A DNA stretch of 64,000 nt, from positions 7,126,188 through 7,190,187 of the forward strand of contig OW028582.1 of assembly GCA_932294295.1 (NCBI GenBank), in the 5' to 3' direction. Source of the stretch: Alitta virens. Its lineage: Eukaryota; Annelida; Polychaeta; Phyllodocida; Nereididae. The notes under the pieces are model-generated. The model was not told where the DNA came from. It saw nothing but the letters and a program-made list of their open reading frames with translations, and ran no database searches. Below are positions 24,091 to 35,353 of the stretch, piece after piece. The position numbers were made by a program, and so were the translations under genes. Numbering within the stretch: position 1 is the stretch's first letter; each line of letters starts with the position of its first letter.

Positions 24091-24186
24091 GGCCACGCTG
24101 CAGCAAAACCCCCAGCGAATCCCACAAAGCACACAGGCATCATAAAAAAATTTCAGTGTTCGTCTGACAGGCAGGAGGGTTTTTTT
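24091..24186 (+). repeat. Solo end of the long-TIR family
   Basis: Shares CACGCTGCAGC, AGCGAATCCCACA, AGCACACAGGCATCAT and CGACAGG/CTGACAGGCAGGAGGG with the left end of the element at 37540-40120 (37547-37632). It abuts the first monomer of the 125 bp satellite. Confidence 0.7.
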
Positions 24187-24200
24187 AAAGACATATTATG

Positions 24201-26980
24201 ATAAAGTGTACTGGATGTTACTTGGATGATGGTACTGGACACGACTTACAAAGAAGATCAGCATTTGGCTGGACAAGCGAGGACATGACTTATGATCTTC
24301 TTCAGCACTGGTGGGGTAGAACTTGGACGACGGTTCTGAACATTACTTGGGTGATAGTACTGGACACGACTTACAAAGAAGATCAGCATTTGGCTGGATA
24401 AGCGAGGACACGACTTATGATTTTCTTCAGCACTGGTGGGGTAGAACTTGGACGACGGTTCTGAACATTACTTGGGTGATAGTACTGGACACGACTTACA
24501 AAGAAGATCAGCATTTGGCTGGACAAGCGAGGACACAACTTATGATTTTCTTCAGCACTGGTGGGGTAGAACTTGGACGACGGTACTGAACATTACTTGG
24601 GTGATAGTACTGGACACGACTTGCAAAGAAGATCAGCATTTGGCTGGACAAGCGAGACACAACTTATGATTTTCTTCAGCACTGGTGGGGTAGAACTTGG
24701 ACGACGGTACTGAACATTACTTGGGTGATAGTACTGGACACGACTTACAAAGAAGATCAGCATTTGGCTGGACAAGCAAGGACACAACTTATGATTTTCT
24801 TCAGCACTGGTGGGGTAGAACTTGGACGCCGGTACTGAACATTACTTGGGTGATAGTACTGGACACGACTTACAAAGAAGATCAGCATTTGGCTGGACAA
24901 GCGAGGACACAACTTATGATCTTCTTCAGCACTGGTGGGGTAGAACTTGGACGACGGTTCTGAACATTACTTGGGTGATGGTACTGGACACGACTTACAA
25001 AGAAGATCAGCATTTGGCTGGACAAGCGAGGACACAACTTATGATCTTCTTCAGCACTGGTGGGGTAGAACTTGGACGACGGTTCTGAACATTACTTGGG
25101 TGATGGTACTGGACACGACTTACAAAGAAGATCAGCATTTGGCTGGACAAGCGAGGACACAACTTATGATCTTCTTCAGCACTGGTGGGGTAGAACTTGG
25201 ACGACGGTTCTGAACATTACTTGGGTGATGGTACTGGACACGACTTACAAAGAAGATCAGCATTTGGCTGGACAAGCGAGGACACAACTTATGATCTTCT
25301 TCAGCACTGGTGGGGTAGAACTTGGACGACGGTTCTGAACATTACTTGGGTGATGGTACTGGACACGACTTACAAAGAAGATCAGCATTTGGCTGGACAA
25401 GCGAGGACACAACTTATGATTTTCTTCAGCACTGGTGGGGTAGAACTTGGACGACGGTACTGAACATTACTTGGGTGATAGTACTGGACACGACTTACAA
25501 AGAAGATCAGCATTTGGCTGGACAAGCGAGGACACAACTTATGATTTTCTTCAGCACTGGTGGGGTAGAACTTGGACGACGGTACTGAACATTACTTGGG
25601 TGATAGTACTGGACACGACTTACAAAGAAGATCAGCATTTGGCTGGACAAGCGAGGACACAACTTATGATCTTCTTCAGCACTGGTGGGGTAGAACTTGG
25701 ACGACGGTTCTGAACATTACTTGGGTGATGGTACTGGACACGACTTACAAAGAAGATCAGCATTTGGCTGGACAAGCGAGGACACGACTTATGATCTTCT
25801 TCAGCACTGGTGGGGTAGAACTTGGACGACGGTTCTGAACATTACTTGGGTGATAGTACTGGACACGACTTACAAAGAAGATCAGCATTTGGCTGGACAA
25901 GCGAGGACACAACTTATGATCTTCTTCAGCACTGGTGGGGTAGAACTTGGACGACGGTTCTGAACATTACTTGGGTGATAGTACTGGACACGACTTACAA
26001 AGAAGATCAGCATTTGGCTGGACAAGCGAGGACACGACTTATGATTTTCTTCAGCGCTGGTGGGGTAGAACTTGGACGACGGTTCTGAACATTACTTGGG
26101 TGATGGTACTGGACACGACTTACAAAGAAGATCAGCATTTGGCTGGACAAGCGAGGACACAACTTATGATTTTCTTCAGCACTGGTGGGGTAGAACTTGG
26201 ACGACGGTACTGAACATTACTTGGGTGATAGTACTGGACACGACTTACAAAGAAGATCAGCATTTGGCTGGACAAGCGAGGACACAACTTATGATTTTCT
26301 TCAGCACTGGTGGGGTAGAACTTGGACGACGGTACTGAACATTACTTGGGTGATAGTACTGGACACGACTTACAAAGAAGATCAGCATTTGGCTGGACAA
26401 GCGAGGACACAACTTATGATCTTCTTCAGCACTGGTGGGGTAGAACTTGGACGACGGTTCTGAACATTACTTGGGTGATGGTACTGGACACGACTTACAA
26501 AGAAGATCAGCATTTGGCTGGACAAGCGAGGACACGACTTATGATCTTCTTCAGCACTGGTGGGGTAGAACTTGGACGACGGTTCTGAACATTACTTGGG
26601 TGATAGTACTGGACACGACTTACAAAGAAGATCAGCATTTGGCTGGACAAGCGAGGACACAACTTATGATCTTCTTCAGCACTGGTGGGGTAGAACTTGG
26701 ACGACGGTTCTGAACATTACTTGGGTGATAGTACTGGACACGACTTACAAAGAAGATCAGCATTTGGCTGGACAAGCGAGGACACGACTTATGATTTTCT
26801 TCAGCGCTGGTGGGGTAGAACTTGGATGACGGTACTGGACGTTACTTGGATGATGATACTAGACACGAATTACAAAGAAGATCAGCATTTGGCTGGACAA
26901 GCAGGGACCAACTTATGATCTTCAGCGCTGGTGGGTAGAACTTGCGACGACTGTACTGGACGTTACTTGGATGATTAATA
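24201..26980 (+). repeat. 125 bp satellite array, ~22 monomers, with higher-order structure
   Basis: Monomers are almost exactly 125 bp (one is 124). Anchor words in each are GACACGACTTACAAAGAAGA, CAGCATTTGGCTGGACAAGC and CACTGGTGGGGTAGAACTT. Four variable sites define types: GGTTCTG/GGTACTG, GATAGTAC/GATGGTAC, GATTTTC/GATCTTC and CACAACTT/CACGACTT (with CACTGG/CGCTGG). The order of types over 25322-26071 (six monomers) repeats exactly over 26072-26821, giving a 750 bp higher-order repeat. The monomers at 24947-25321 are uniform. The outermost monomers (before 24323, after 26822) are the most diverged, as expected when the centre of an array homogenises. Overlapping 88-codon frames spaced 125 bp apart follow from the unit length and are not genes. 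Confidence 0.95.
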
Positions 26981-26984
26981 TTGA

Positions 26985-27310
26985 TCTTCCAGCTCTTCCA
27001 GCTCTTCCAGCTCTTGCAACAGTTCCTTCTCACTCTCATTTTAAACTGTGTCCCCTCTCTCTTCTTAGTCTAACATCAACAGCTCTTCTTTACAGAATTC
27101 CTCCGCTTCTTCTAGGTAGATGTTGCTTGAATTCTTGTTGAAATTGATCAACACATCATCATCAGTGGAGGTGGAGCATTCTGTGTCGCTGTAATATTCA
27201 CTGTCGCTGCAATAATCGCTGTCATATGACAGGAAGCGACTTAGGGAAATTTCTGACCCAGATGGTGTGGAATACACAATTCCCGATAAACTGGCCGATG
27301 ACATTTGCCG
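26985..27310 (-). CDS. Possible small acidic protein or exon (uncertain)
   Basis: A minus-strand frame of 79 codons (ATG at 27304, stop at 27065) is rich in Ser, Asp and Glu: DSDYCSDSEYYSDTECS and then EEAEEFCKEELLMLD. Beyond its stop, the same strand at 26985-27015 carries a TCTTCCAGC/GAGCTGGAA 9 bp repeat. Composition is unlike the surrounding repeats, and the ORF starts with a normal ATG. No domain is recognised and no convincing splice partner was found. Acidic low-complexity frames also arise by chance, so I rate this low. Confidence 0.25.
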
Positions 27311-27585
27311 AGTGATGACTCTGAGGTCGTTCGAAGATATTTCAGGAGGTTTGTTGGGGTAGGAGTCTCCTCCAACTCCTCCAACTCCCGTGACAGTGGT
27401 GACACTCTATTATGCTATCTCGTGTTGAACACATGGCAAACAACTGAAATAAAATACAAACATTTGGCAATATACAACTAATTTCAGAAATTACAAAAAT
27501 TTGAAAGGCATGTAATGCTAGGACAAACTTCTGGTTGGGAGGAGGGGGGGTTTATGCTATGCTATGGGGTGTAAGTAATAATTAT
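27311..27585. other. Gene-free spacer
   Basis: No recognisable gene. A (CTCCAACTC) doublet lies near 27370 and a G run near 27543. Confidence 0.4.
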
Positions 27586-27589
27586 ATTA

Positions 27590-28085
27590 TATGCTACTCA
27601 GTCATATCTAACTTATATGTGAAAGCCGTTTTGTAAGGTGTGCAGTTTGAGGTCAAATATTGGCGAAAAAATCACATTTTTGCGTTTCTGCCGAACGTAA
27701 AAAACTTTGGTAGGTGAGGCTGGGGTGCTAATAATTTTGTGCCCTAAACTTGTATTCATTAGATGGGTATTTTTATATGCTACTCAGTCATACCTAACTT
27801 ATATGTGACAGCCATTTTGTAAGGTGTGCAATGTGAGCTCAAAGATCGGCAAAAAATAAAATTTTTGCGTTTCTGCTGAATATGTAATGAACTTTGGTAG
27901 GTGAGGCTGGGCTAATAGTTTTGTGCCACTGTAAGCTCATGTTCACTGAATAGGTATTAATTTATGCTACTCATTGATATCTGACTTATATGTGAGAGCC
28001 ATAGCTAGCCATTTATTAAGGTATGCATTGTGATATCAATTATGAGTAAAATTCATGTATTATAAGTGTTAATTCACTGAATTGG
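27590..28085. repeat. ~187 bp tandem repeat, 2.6 copies
   Basis: Copies begin with ATGCTACTCAGTCATATCTA at about 27591, 27778 and 27964. Each continues with ACTTATATGTGA, GCCATTTTGTAAGGTRTGCA, TTGCGTTTCTGC and ACTTTGGTAGGTGAGGCTGG. The third copy is truncated. Not coding. Confidence 0.8.
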
Positions 28086-28271
28086 GATGTATGTGCTCAG
28101 TTCAAATGAAATAGTAATCTATATTAGTAAAATATTAAATAGTCTCTCTAAAAAAGTGCATAAAATTATTTTTGTCCGCTTAAAATCGGGTCGGTCTGTT
28201 TATTAGCGATCTTCTAAAAGCGGAAGTTTGGCTCATTTCAGGCTGGTTCGGGCATTGAACTAGAATACTAT

Positions 28272-28432
28272 AATAAAACCCAACCACAGTGGTGGATCAG
28301 CTCAATGAAACCCATGAGTGAGCTGTCTGGCTACGGAACTCACTCGTGGCTTTGTCACTCGTGAGTTCCTCCGCCAGACAGCTCACTCATGGGTTTCAAT
28401 GAGCTGATCCACCACTGTGGTTGGGTTTTATT
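28272..28432. mobile_element. Near-perfect long hairpin, 72 nt arms
   Basis: Left arm 28272-28343 (starts AATAAAACCCAACCACAGTG) pairs with right arm 28361-28432 (ends CACTGTGGTTGGGTTTTATT). There is one mismatch in the outer 60 nt (CAATGAA/TTGAA position) and a three-base mismatch near the loop. The loop is ~17 nt. It is probably a young foldback MITE; a transcript across it would form a long double-stranded stem. Confidence 0.85.
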
Positions 28433-28799
28433 TATATCCCACACTTTTACAGATATTTTGAGCATTTTTAGCTGTGAAAACTAAGAAATTAAGAAATGTT
28501 TTGACCAAATTCTTGTACTTTTCATACTGATATTCCTACACAAACAGTGAGGATCACAAATCTAATTAATATTCATAAACTTCCTTAGCAGCCAATCACA
28601 GAAGAGAACCAAGCACACAGTCACAAAGTCATCCCATTCAAAAGTTTAAAGGCTGTTAGCAGAAAAATAGGCATTTGATAGATTGTGTTTGTTACAGAAA
28701 CCTGTGTTTTGTTCATGTAGAAATACGCGTTTCATCATTTAATGAGAAAAATATAAGTATTTTAGTCAGAATCATTGTTCAGTGCAACTAGATTCCTCA
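28433..28799. other. Gene-free stretch
   Basis: AT-rich with no recognisable feature. Confidence 0.4.
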
Positions 28800-29990
28800 G
28801 TGACGCCACTGTGCATTTTGGTGTCCATGGCAACAGCATTGAATGCCTCTGTTTGAGTTTAACAGACAGTTTCGTCTGTAAAAAGAAATCGCCGGTACGC
28901 CTAAAAAAAGAGTTAAACATATGAAATGTTAAAAGATTTGAAATGAGGAGAGGTGCAGCTTCATGTCAGTCTTGATTTGGTCAAAATCGGACAAGAATTG
29001 GTGAAGTTGTGGCCATGGCATGTTCAATGCCGTGGATGTCAGCCTGTTTGAGATCAACAGATTGTATCGTCGGCAAAAACGAGTCGCCGATACCAAAAAT
29101 CTATGACAAATATAATTTTGAATTTGAATTTGAATTTGAAATATTTATTCAACACAAGTACATACATAATGTGATACCAAAAACAAGTATAAATAAAAAA
29201 AAGACAACGTGTTGAACAGGAGTGCACCTGAGTAGTCCAACTACCATTTCCAAGGAAGGTACACCCCTAACTTACATACAGTCAACAATAAATGAAACAA
29301 AACAATGCTCGCGTAAAGAAGAAAAAGAAAAAGTACAAAGTATATAAGAAAAATATCAAAATATGCCACAGCAGCAATAGCATCGTTGGCCCCTCTTGGT
29401 GCCTACAGTGCCACAAACTGCCACAGCAAGTTATTCAAAAATATAACTTATGACATACATATAAATGCTTAATTGCAAAAAGACACAATATTGGAAATGT
29501 AATAAAATATAAATTATATAGTGATATGTACATATTACAGCAATATAATAATGAATATGATTTGATTTTTCTTATAATTACAGACAAATTGTCACACATT
29601 GAGTTGAGACCATTTAAATCTATAGTAATTCTGAACAAAAGTTTTAATTTTATCCTTATTCTTAATATTCTCAGGTAAGTTTAACCATAAATGGGGTGCC
29701 CTGAACTGTTAGCCGATTTGAAGAGAGGAGAAACTGAGCTTCAAGCCAATTTTTATTTGGTCAAAATTGGTCAAGAATTGACGAAGTTGTGTACATTTTT
29801 CAGATTTAATGGGCAAAATGAAAGTGAAAGTGCTTTGAACTGAAGTCTCGTCCAGACATGACCAATGACCACTACGGACAACTTTTAGTTTTCAAAATTA
29901 CTTTAAAAGCAAATTTCAAACCTAGTTTGTGAATAGGAGTCTATGTAATAGGCGAAGCTGTGATTTTAGTGTGAAAGTGAAAATGAAAGT
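28800..29990. repeat. ~190 bp tandem repeat split by a LINE insertion
   Basis: Copy 1 (about 28800-28990) and copy 2 (28990-29105) share GAATTGGTGAAGTTGTGGCC or neighbours, GTCCATGG/GCCATGG, CTGTTTGAG, AACAGA and a GTCGGCAAAAACGAGTCGCC-like block. Sequence like copy 1's AGATTTGAAATGAGGAGAGG resumes only at 29702 (CCGATTTGAAGAGAGGAG), after the LINE piece at 29108-29701. A third, more diverged portion runs to about 29990. Confidence 0.6.
29108..29701 (-). mobile_element. 5'-truncated non-LTR retrotransposon (LINE) with ORF2 C-terminus
   Basis: Read on the minus strand, the piece starts in a frame encoding APHLWLNLPENIKNKDKIKT, then FVQNYYRFKWSQLNV and a stop (TGA at 29592-29594). This is the conserved C-terminal tail of CR1/Jockey-type ORF2 (W..LP..I.....I..F). 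A ~480 bp 3' UTR follows, with AATAAATATTT and a (CAAATT)n tail ending near 29113. A 5' truncation with a simple-repeat 3' tail is the classic footprint of target-primed reverse transcription. It interrupts the tandem repeat at 28800-29990. Confidence 0.8.
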
Positions 29991-30000
29991 GAAACTGATC

Positions 30001-30295
30001 AACCTAAAGTAGTCCGTCCAATATGTAAGTTAGGGATAGTGGATCACAATTTATTATAATTAGGGATGGTGGAACACAATAAATACCACATGGGTTGTTC
30101 CTACTGGGTTTTCTATGAGGAACACAGCCAAGTGTGGGATATGTGGAATGGACCGCTTAGCCAGGGGTGGTCCCCTTGGAAAAACGCTATGGGACGCGCT
30201 ATGTCTCCATGAGACGATGAAGCGTACTGGATGATGATGATGACGTGGAATAGAAGTCACGTGACTTGTGACGTGATGCAGGGCAGAACAGCCAA
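30001..30295. other. Sequence 5' of the THAP locus
   Basis: Two neighbouring copies of TAGGGATRGTGGAWCACAAT (30027 and 30061) and a (GAT)n stretch at 30228-30243. Near 30255 TCACGTGACTTGTGACGTGA gives E-box- and CRE-like words. No ORF of note. Confidence 0.4.
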
Positions 30296-33200
30296 ATGGG
30301 GTGTGCAGACGACCACCAGTATCATGGCCAGGAACCAAAGAATAAAAGACTGGAAACGAGTGAAACGGAGTGTTTTGCCATCAACTGTACATCATACAGG
30401 AACAGTACGACGAAGGCAGAAGGAATTACCTTCACAAGTAGGTTTTGTTCATATATTTTCGAAGGTTACAATATAATATTATGTACTTGACCTTGCAGTC
30501 TGCCCGAAGATCGCCGACCACCGTACCTGACCAGTTAGTGTCCAAGATGTCCTAGTTTATGACCTCCATGAAGTCCCCTATTCTAAATTGGAATTGCAGG
30601 TTTGAAAATGAAACTTAAAAAATATTATTGCCTTCATGAAAAGATTGGCTTTGGCCTAGCTTCACACAATGGCATACATCATGTAGTTATATATATATAT
30701 AACAAAATACTTGTCTATGCTATATAGGCCATTAATCATGTTAATGACGAAGATAAATTGCATTATAACTGTACAGAAAAGGGATAAACTTGGTTCAAAA
30801 GAGGTGAAAACAAGTCCCCCTCCCCCCAGGGCTTAGCCAAATATAGTACATAATATATATATATAGCTTTCTAGTCGATTTGTCACTGCACAATTCGTCC
30901 CCGCCAAAACGGGTCCATTCGTCACTCGAAAAAAAAGTCGGTTTGTCATCCGAAACTGGTGTGTTCGTCACCCGATATAATGATAATAGACCATTTTTAT
31001 GGTTCGTCACTACCAGTGACGAAACGACCCATTTCGGGTAACGAAACGACCACATTCCAGTGACAAACCTTCCAGGTTTTATGGGGGAGAATCGCGCAGT
31101 GACAAATCGACCTGATATACCTATATATATACCAATTTGGTGCCTGTCAAAGTTAAAACACCTCCAATGTGTATTTACGACAAATTATGTTTTTTTTTTG
31201 GTCAACACGTCACAATGACTGTACATTATTGGATATTGTGCTTTGGCTTCGCTCACTGTGATTAAAAGTGTCTTCCCATGCAAAATGAAACTTATAACAA
31301 ATATTATTAAATATTGAAGTAAATTGAAATACAATATTTTTACATATATGTGGTTGTGTTTTAGATTTCCAGACAAAGTAAAAAACATGGAACTGTTCAA
31401 AACCTGGGCCAGGAACTGTAGGCGAGACTGCGATCCCACAGCAGGCTCCAGAATATATATTCTGCATTTCGAAGAGCAGCAAATTAATAGAACCCTCAAA
31501 AAGCCCAACTTAAAGAAGGGGCATTTCCGACAATTTTTGAGCTCCCAAAGCACTTGCAGGTACAACTGCATGTATATCACAATATCAAATGTCAACTGAT
31601 TTACTTATGTGGTAATACCTGGAGGCATAAGATGTGCCTATAATACATCGTATTCTGTCTGCATTGTAAGTTCTACATGCATGTTATCTAATACCTTATA
31701 AAAAGTTTGTACGGGTGTATTATATTTGTAAATGTATACAATGCATTTCTTTCAGCCAAAGATTACCTAGCAAAGACTATCAAGAACGAGTTTGCAAGCT
31801 CTTGAAGCTGTGGAAGCTCAAAGTAAAGATCCAAATTCACTAGTATGTAATAACTATACGTCAGTTAAATTCATAATTTTCTCAAGAAGTATTTTTTGTT
31901 GTTGGTCTAAGTATGATCATTACTATAAGTCATACTTTTGTTTTAGCTGGACCATGTTTACTTCACACATCAAGATGATGACAGGTTACTGCTAGTGGAA
32001 GACGAAAATAAAGCTCTCAAAAAACAGCTTCAGAATGCGAAAGTTCGGGAAATCGTGCCAAACACACCTGCAAAGATCTCATCCAGCAACTCTCAGAATC
32101 TAGTTCGATCAATGAAGAGCTAGAAATGAAGCTATCTTCATATGCAGGTATACATTTCAAATACTTAGTTTGATGTCTAAATGTTTTTGTGTTATATAGA
32201 TAGTGATAAGCATTTTAATAACTAAAAACTTTGTACATGATTGATAAAAAGTAGGACAAATAATGAATTCTGGTAAGATCTCGCAAATACTAGATTTTAC
32301 AATTTAAGATGTGACATTTGATATTATGAAAGCATTTTAACATGACATTTAATTAATTTTTTTTTTATATCTTCTTTACTATTGCAGTTATATTCTACTT
32401 CTCATACAAATGTACCTTGTAACAAAGTGTTATTTTATTTTCTACAGATATTCCTTGTGAACTGCTGAAAAGGTCTTCTAACTGTACAGAGGACCAGCGC
32501 AATTTTGCACTTACGCTTCATCTATACTCAAGCAAGGCATATCGATATCTGCGGGATATAGTCAAAATAAATCTTCCAGAACCAAGAACATTGCGAAGGT
32601 ACAGTTCTTAAACTTGAAAATTCACTTAATAAAATTTAAGACTGCATATTATTACAAAAATAGGGGACAGATAATGAATTCTAATGTAGTCGTTTACATC
32701 GCAGGTAATTATACATATTATGTACTTACATAAGCTTACATTATGTACTGGCATTATCCTAGCATTTTTTCCTCCAACATAATTTTACATATCAGTAGTA
32801 ATTGTTTGTATACATACGTTTTTCCTGCCCTGTTATGCAAAAACGCCCAAAGTGACGTTCCTCTACCCTTGAGGCATTGTGCTTGTACAGCGTGTATTCT
32901 GTCACGCAGTGTTGTCCATCCACTTTGAAATCAATCTTAAAGTTTGATATTGTCAATAAAATATCTACTACTATATTCTCACTGTCATTGATGTCTATAA
33001 GTAAAATGAAGTAGAATCTAATCCAATACTGCTCTATATATCTTCAGGATGGGTTGTCAAGAAAATCATGGAAAAGCTCCAGTGTGATGTGTGTCGTGAA
33101 CAGCTGGTGACTACAACAGCATCAACAGAACACCAAGCTGCATTTACCCTGCTGAATGCAAAGAATTGTGGGGGTTTGATAAAACCAGCAGAAAATGTCA

Positions 33201-33421
33201 TTGGCATTTTACTATGTGCCGAAAGGAAATTGAGACAAATTACCAACATTCAAAACATTAGCAGGTCGTGCTCACAGCTGAAATTGGAGAGTGCTGTTCT
33301 TTCTCAGCTGGGATGCAATGCTTTTGAGATGGATGATCATGCTAGATCAACAAGTGTGGGAATAAACAATCACTATTATGACCTGGTTCGTCTACTAGTG
33401 AAAACTTACTTCAAATCTTAG
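30296..33421 (+). pseudogene. THAP/P-element-like transposase gene, catalytic core missing
   Basis: Exon pieces with GT-AG borders are collinear with THAP9/P-element-type transposases. Exon 1 (about 30296-30441) carries the C-x4-C half of a THAP zinc finger (CFAINC). Exon 2 (31365-31559) joins in frame to give TSRFPDK and W-x-R-N-C. A piece at 31755-31842 has a frame break. Exon 31947-32147 holds a coiled-coil-like segment. Exon 32448-32598 has IPCELLKR, YSSKAYRYLR and LPEPRTLR, hallmarks of the domain before the catalytic core. The last exon, 33048-33421, starts GWVVKKIMEKLQCDVC, the C-terminal zinc-binding region of this family. Defects: the third zinc ligand position reads Tyr (RIYILHF; C-x2-H expected); there is a one-base frameshift near 32056; and the RNase H-like core expected between the last two exons is absent (only 449 bp remain). 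Not a functional transposase. A domesticated core-less protein is possible but is not favoured by the frameshifts. Confidence 0.8.
30874..31111. mobile_element. 238 bp MITE in intron 1 of the THAP locus
   Basis: Perfect 16 bp terminal inverted repeats GTCGATTTGTCACTGC (30874-30889) and its complement (31096-31111). Inside are several TTCGTCAC/GTGACGAA words and a central palindrome TTCGTCACTACCAGTGACGAA, so the whole element can fold on itself. TA-rich sequence flanks both sides. Confidence 0.75.
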
Positions 33422-34099
33422 GTTCCATCATATTGTACGCCTTCACGACATGAAACTTCAAGGAAAGAAGATCCGACAGAAATGTACAAAGTTGGTGTTG
33501 TTTGAGGGACAATAATGACATTATGCTTCCCACTAGACTCTTTTTTTCACTGAAGAAACACTGGAGATTTGTTTGATGCAACTATCGTTTACAAATGTAA
33601 AATATAGAAATGAATCGAAAGATAACTAGTAATTTAGCAATTACCATAGCAGCACTATATACATGTAGTTGATGTGGACATATAGAATAGGCTTGAGTTT
33701 GACAGACAAGATGTAATTTACTTTATTGAAATGCTGATATGATATAATGCTAGAGTGTAAGCTGCTATGACATATCTGCCAAAACTGTAGAAAAATACAC
33801 TTGGTGATTTTATAGAAAAACTCAATTCTACTGTATTGATATATGAAATAATGTACTAAGGTAAGATTGTCATATTAAGATTTTCAAATCATTGCAGTCC
33901 AGGTGATATCGATTAGGTCATTTATTAATTATCATGATTTGCCTTCCTTTTTTTTTTTTGGCTGGCTTATATATATATTTCTTGTTGTATTGTTGTATGG
34001 CATTCGACAAGTAGGTCAAATTTGACCTTAAAGTTTGATATTGTCAATCAAATTTCTACTACTATATTCTCACTGTCATTGATGTCTATAAGTAAAATG
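32936..34099 (+). repeat. 72 bp direct repeats bracketing the last THAP exon
   Basis: CTTAAAGTTTGATATTGTCA through TAAGTAAAATG occurs at 32936-33007 and again at 34027-34099 with few changes (AATAAAATATC versus AATCAAATTTC). The final THAP exon and ~600 bp of 3' sequence lie between them. Confidence 0.8.
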
Positions 34100-35350
34100 G
34101 AAGGATACCTAGTTTACTTGTTAATGTGTGCTAATGAATTATAACTTCACTACTTATTACAGAGATCTTTGTAAATTTTGTATTTGAATGAAACTGAACA
34201 TATTCATTAAAAAAGGGACATGAAACATACCACTCAATTTGTACTTATCATAGCGTGCTATAAGGCATTGAAGACACTTACCCATTTAAAAAATTAATTT
34301 AAAAAAGGTCTAAATTAAGCATATTATGCAGGAAAAAATTACCAGTTGTCTCGAGCCCTGACTTTCTAGTGCTAAGGGCAGCCAAGCAGATATATATATA
34401 TATATATATATATACGATGTACGATGTGTCCCTTGGATAACACATCGACATGCAGTAAGGTAAAAAGCAGTCTGCTCAATAATGCCATTGTATAGTATTA
34501 CGATCCAGCGGTACACAACTACCTCGCCTACTAGCACTTGGCTTGTGAGCAGCTGCTCTTTAGCTTTCTGTTAAGAGTGCAGGAAAGTTGCACACAATAA
34601 TTGCATGCTCTCTTCAGTTATACGCTTAATTGTAGTCCAAGATAACTGTTGATTGCACTTAGCACCCAGATGAAAAGGTGTCAGGCTCAATTGCTTGTAT
34701 ATATATATGTGTATTTGTGAAGTATTCACGAATTAATCAGAAAAGAGCAGACAAATTAACTTGTCATTTTAGGTGGCCCTTTAATATGCTCCAATTGAAA
34801 ACGATTTTAACCGGTAGTTGAATACTTTAGAGAGAATTATAGTAATTTTGTTTTATTTATGCACGCGACAACACCCAATTTGATACTCCTACATAGTTGG
34901 CATATGAACCCAGCAGTTGTCCATCTCTTAGTGTAGCTCATGGTGATTCCGTACTTTTTTTTGGATCGAAAATAGACCAAATATTAAGCAAGATAGAGGC
35001 AGGAGAAGACAAACCGCGTCTCGTTAATTTGAGTTTATATAAATGAATTATATTGTGATGTGTAAAGACAGGCAATGGCAATGAAAAGGCAGTTGTGGAT
35101 TATTAAGGTTGTAGGGTTTCACGGATTTAGTAATTTAGGACCTCACAGAATTAAATAGAAAAAATAGAAGAAAAATACACTTTCAAAACGACCTGTCAGG
35201 ATTTCATTAATTTTAAAGCAAATTTCATCAATTTGGGTTCGACAAACAACTTTAAACTGAAAAGAGCTTGTGTAAAGCAAAAAAGCTTATTAAGAAAATT
35301 TTTTATAATAGGCCTACATTTTAGAAGGTGGAGGTAGGCTATAATAAAAT
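33422..35350. other. Gene-free stretch 3' of the THAP locus
   Basis: AT-rich, with (TA)n runs at 34390-34413 and near 34700. No exon or domain seen. The first ~600 bp may be the old 3' UTR of the transposase gene. Confidence 0.45.
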
Positions 35351-35353
35351 AAT

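Noticed and set aside
24198..26918. Series of 88-codon frames starting MDDG, spaced 125 bp
   Set aside because: They follow directly from the 125 bp unit (125 is not a multiple of 3, so each frame opens and closes after ~2 units). They do not form a continuous protein, and no splice sites flank units.
31185..31595. Minus-strand 136-codon frame
   Set aside because: Antisense to THAP exon 2 and its flanks; low-complexity hydrophobic composition, no domain.
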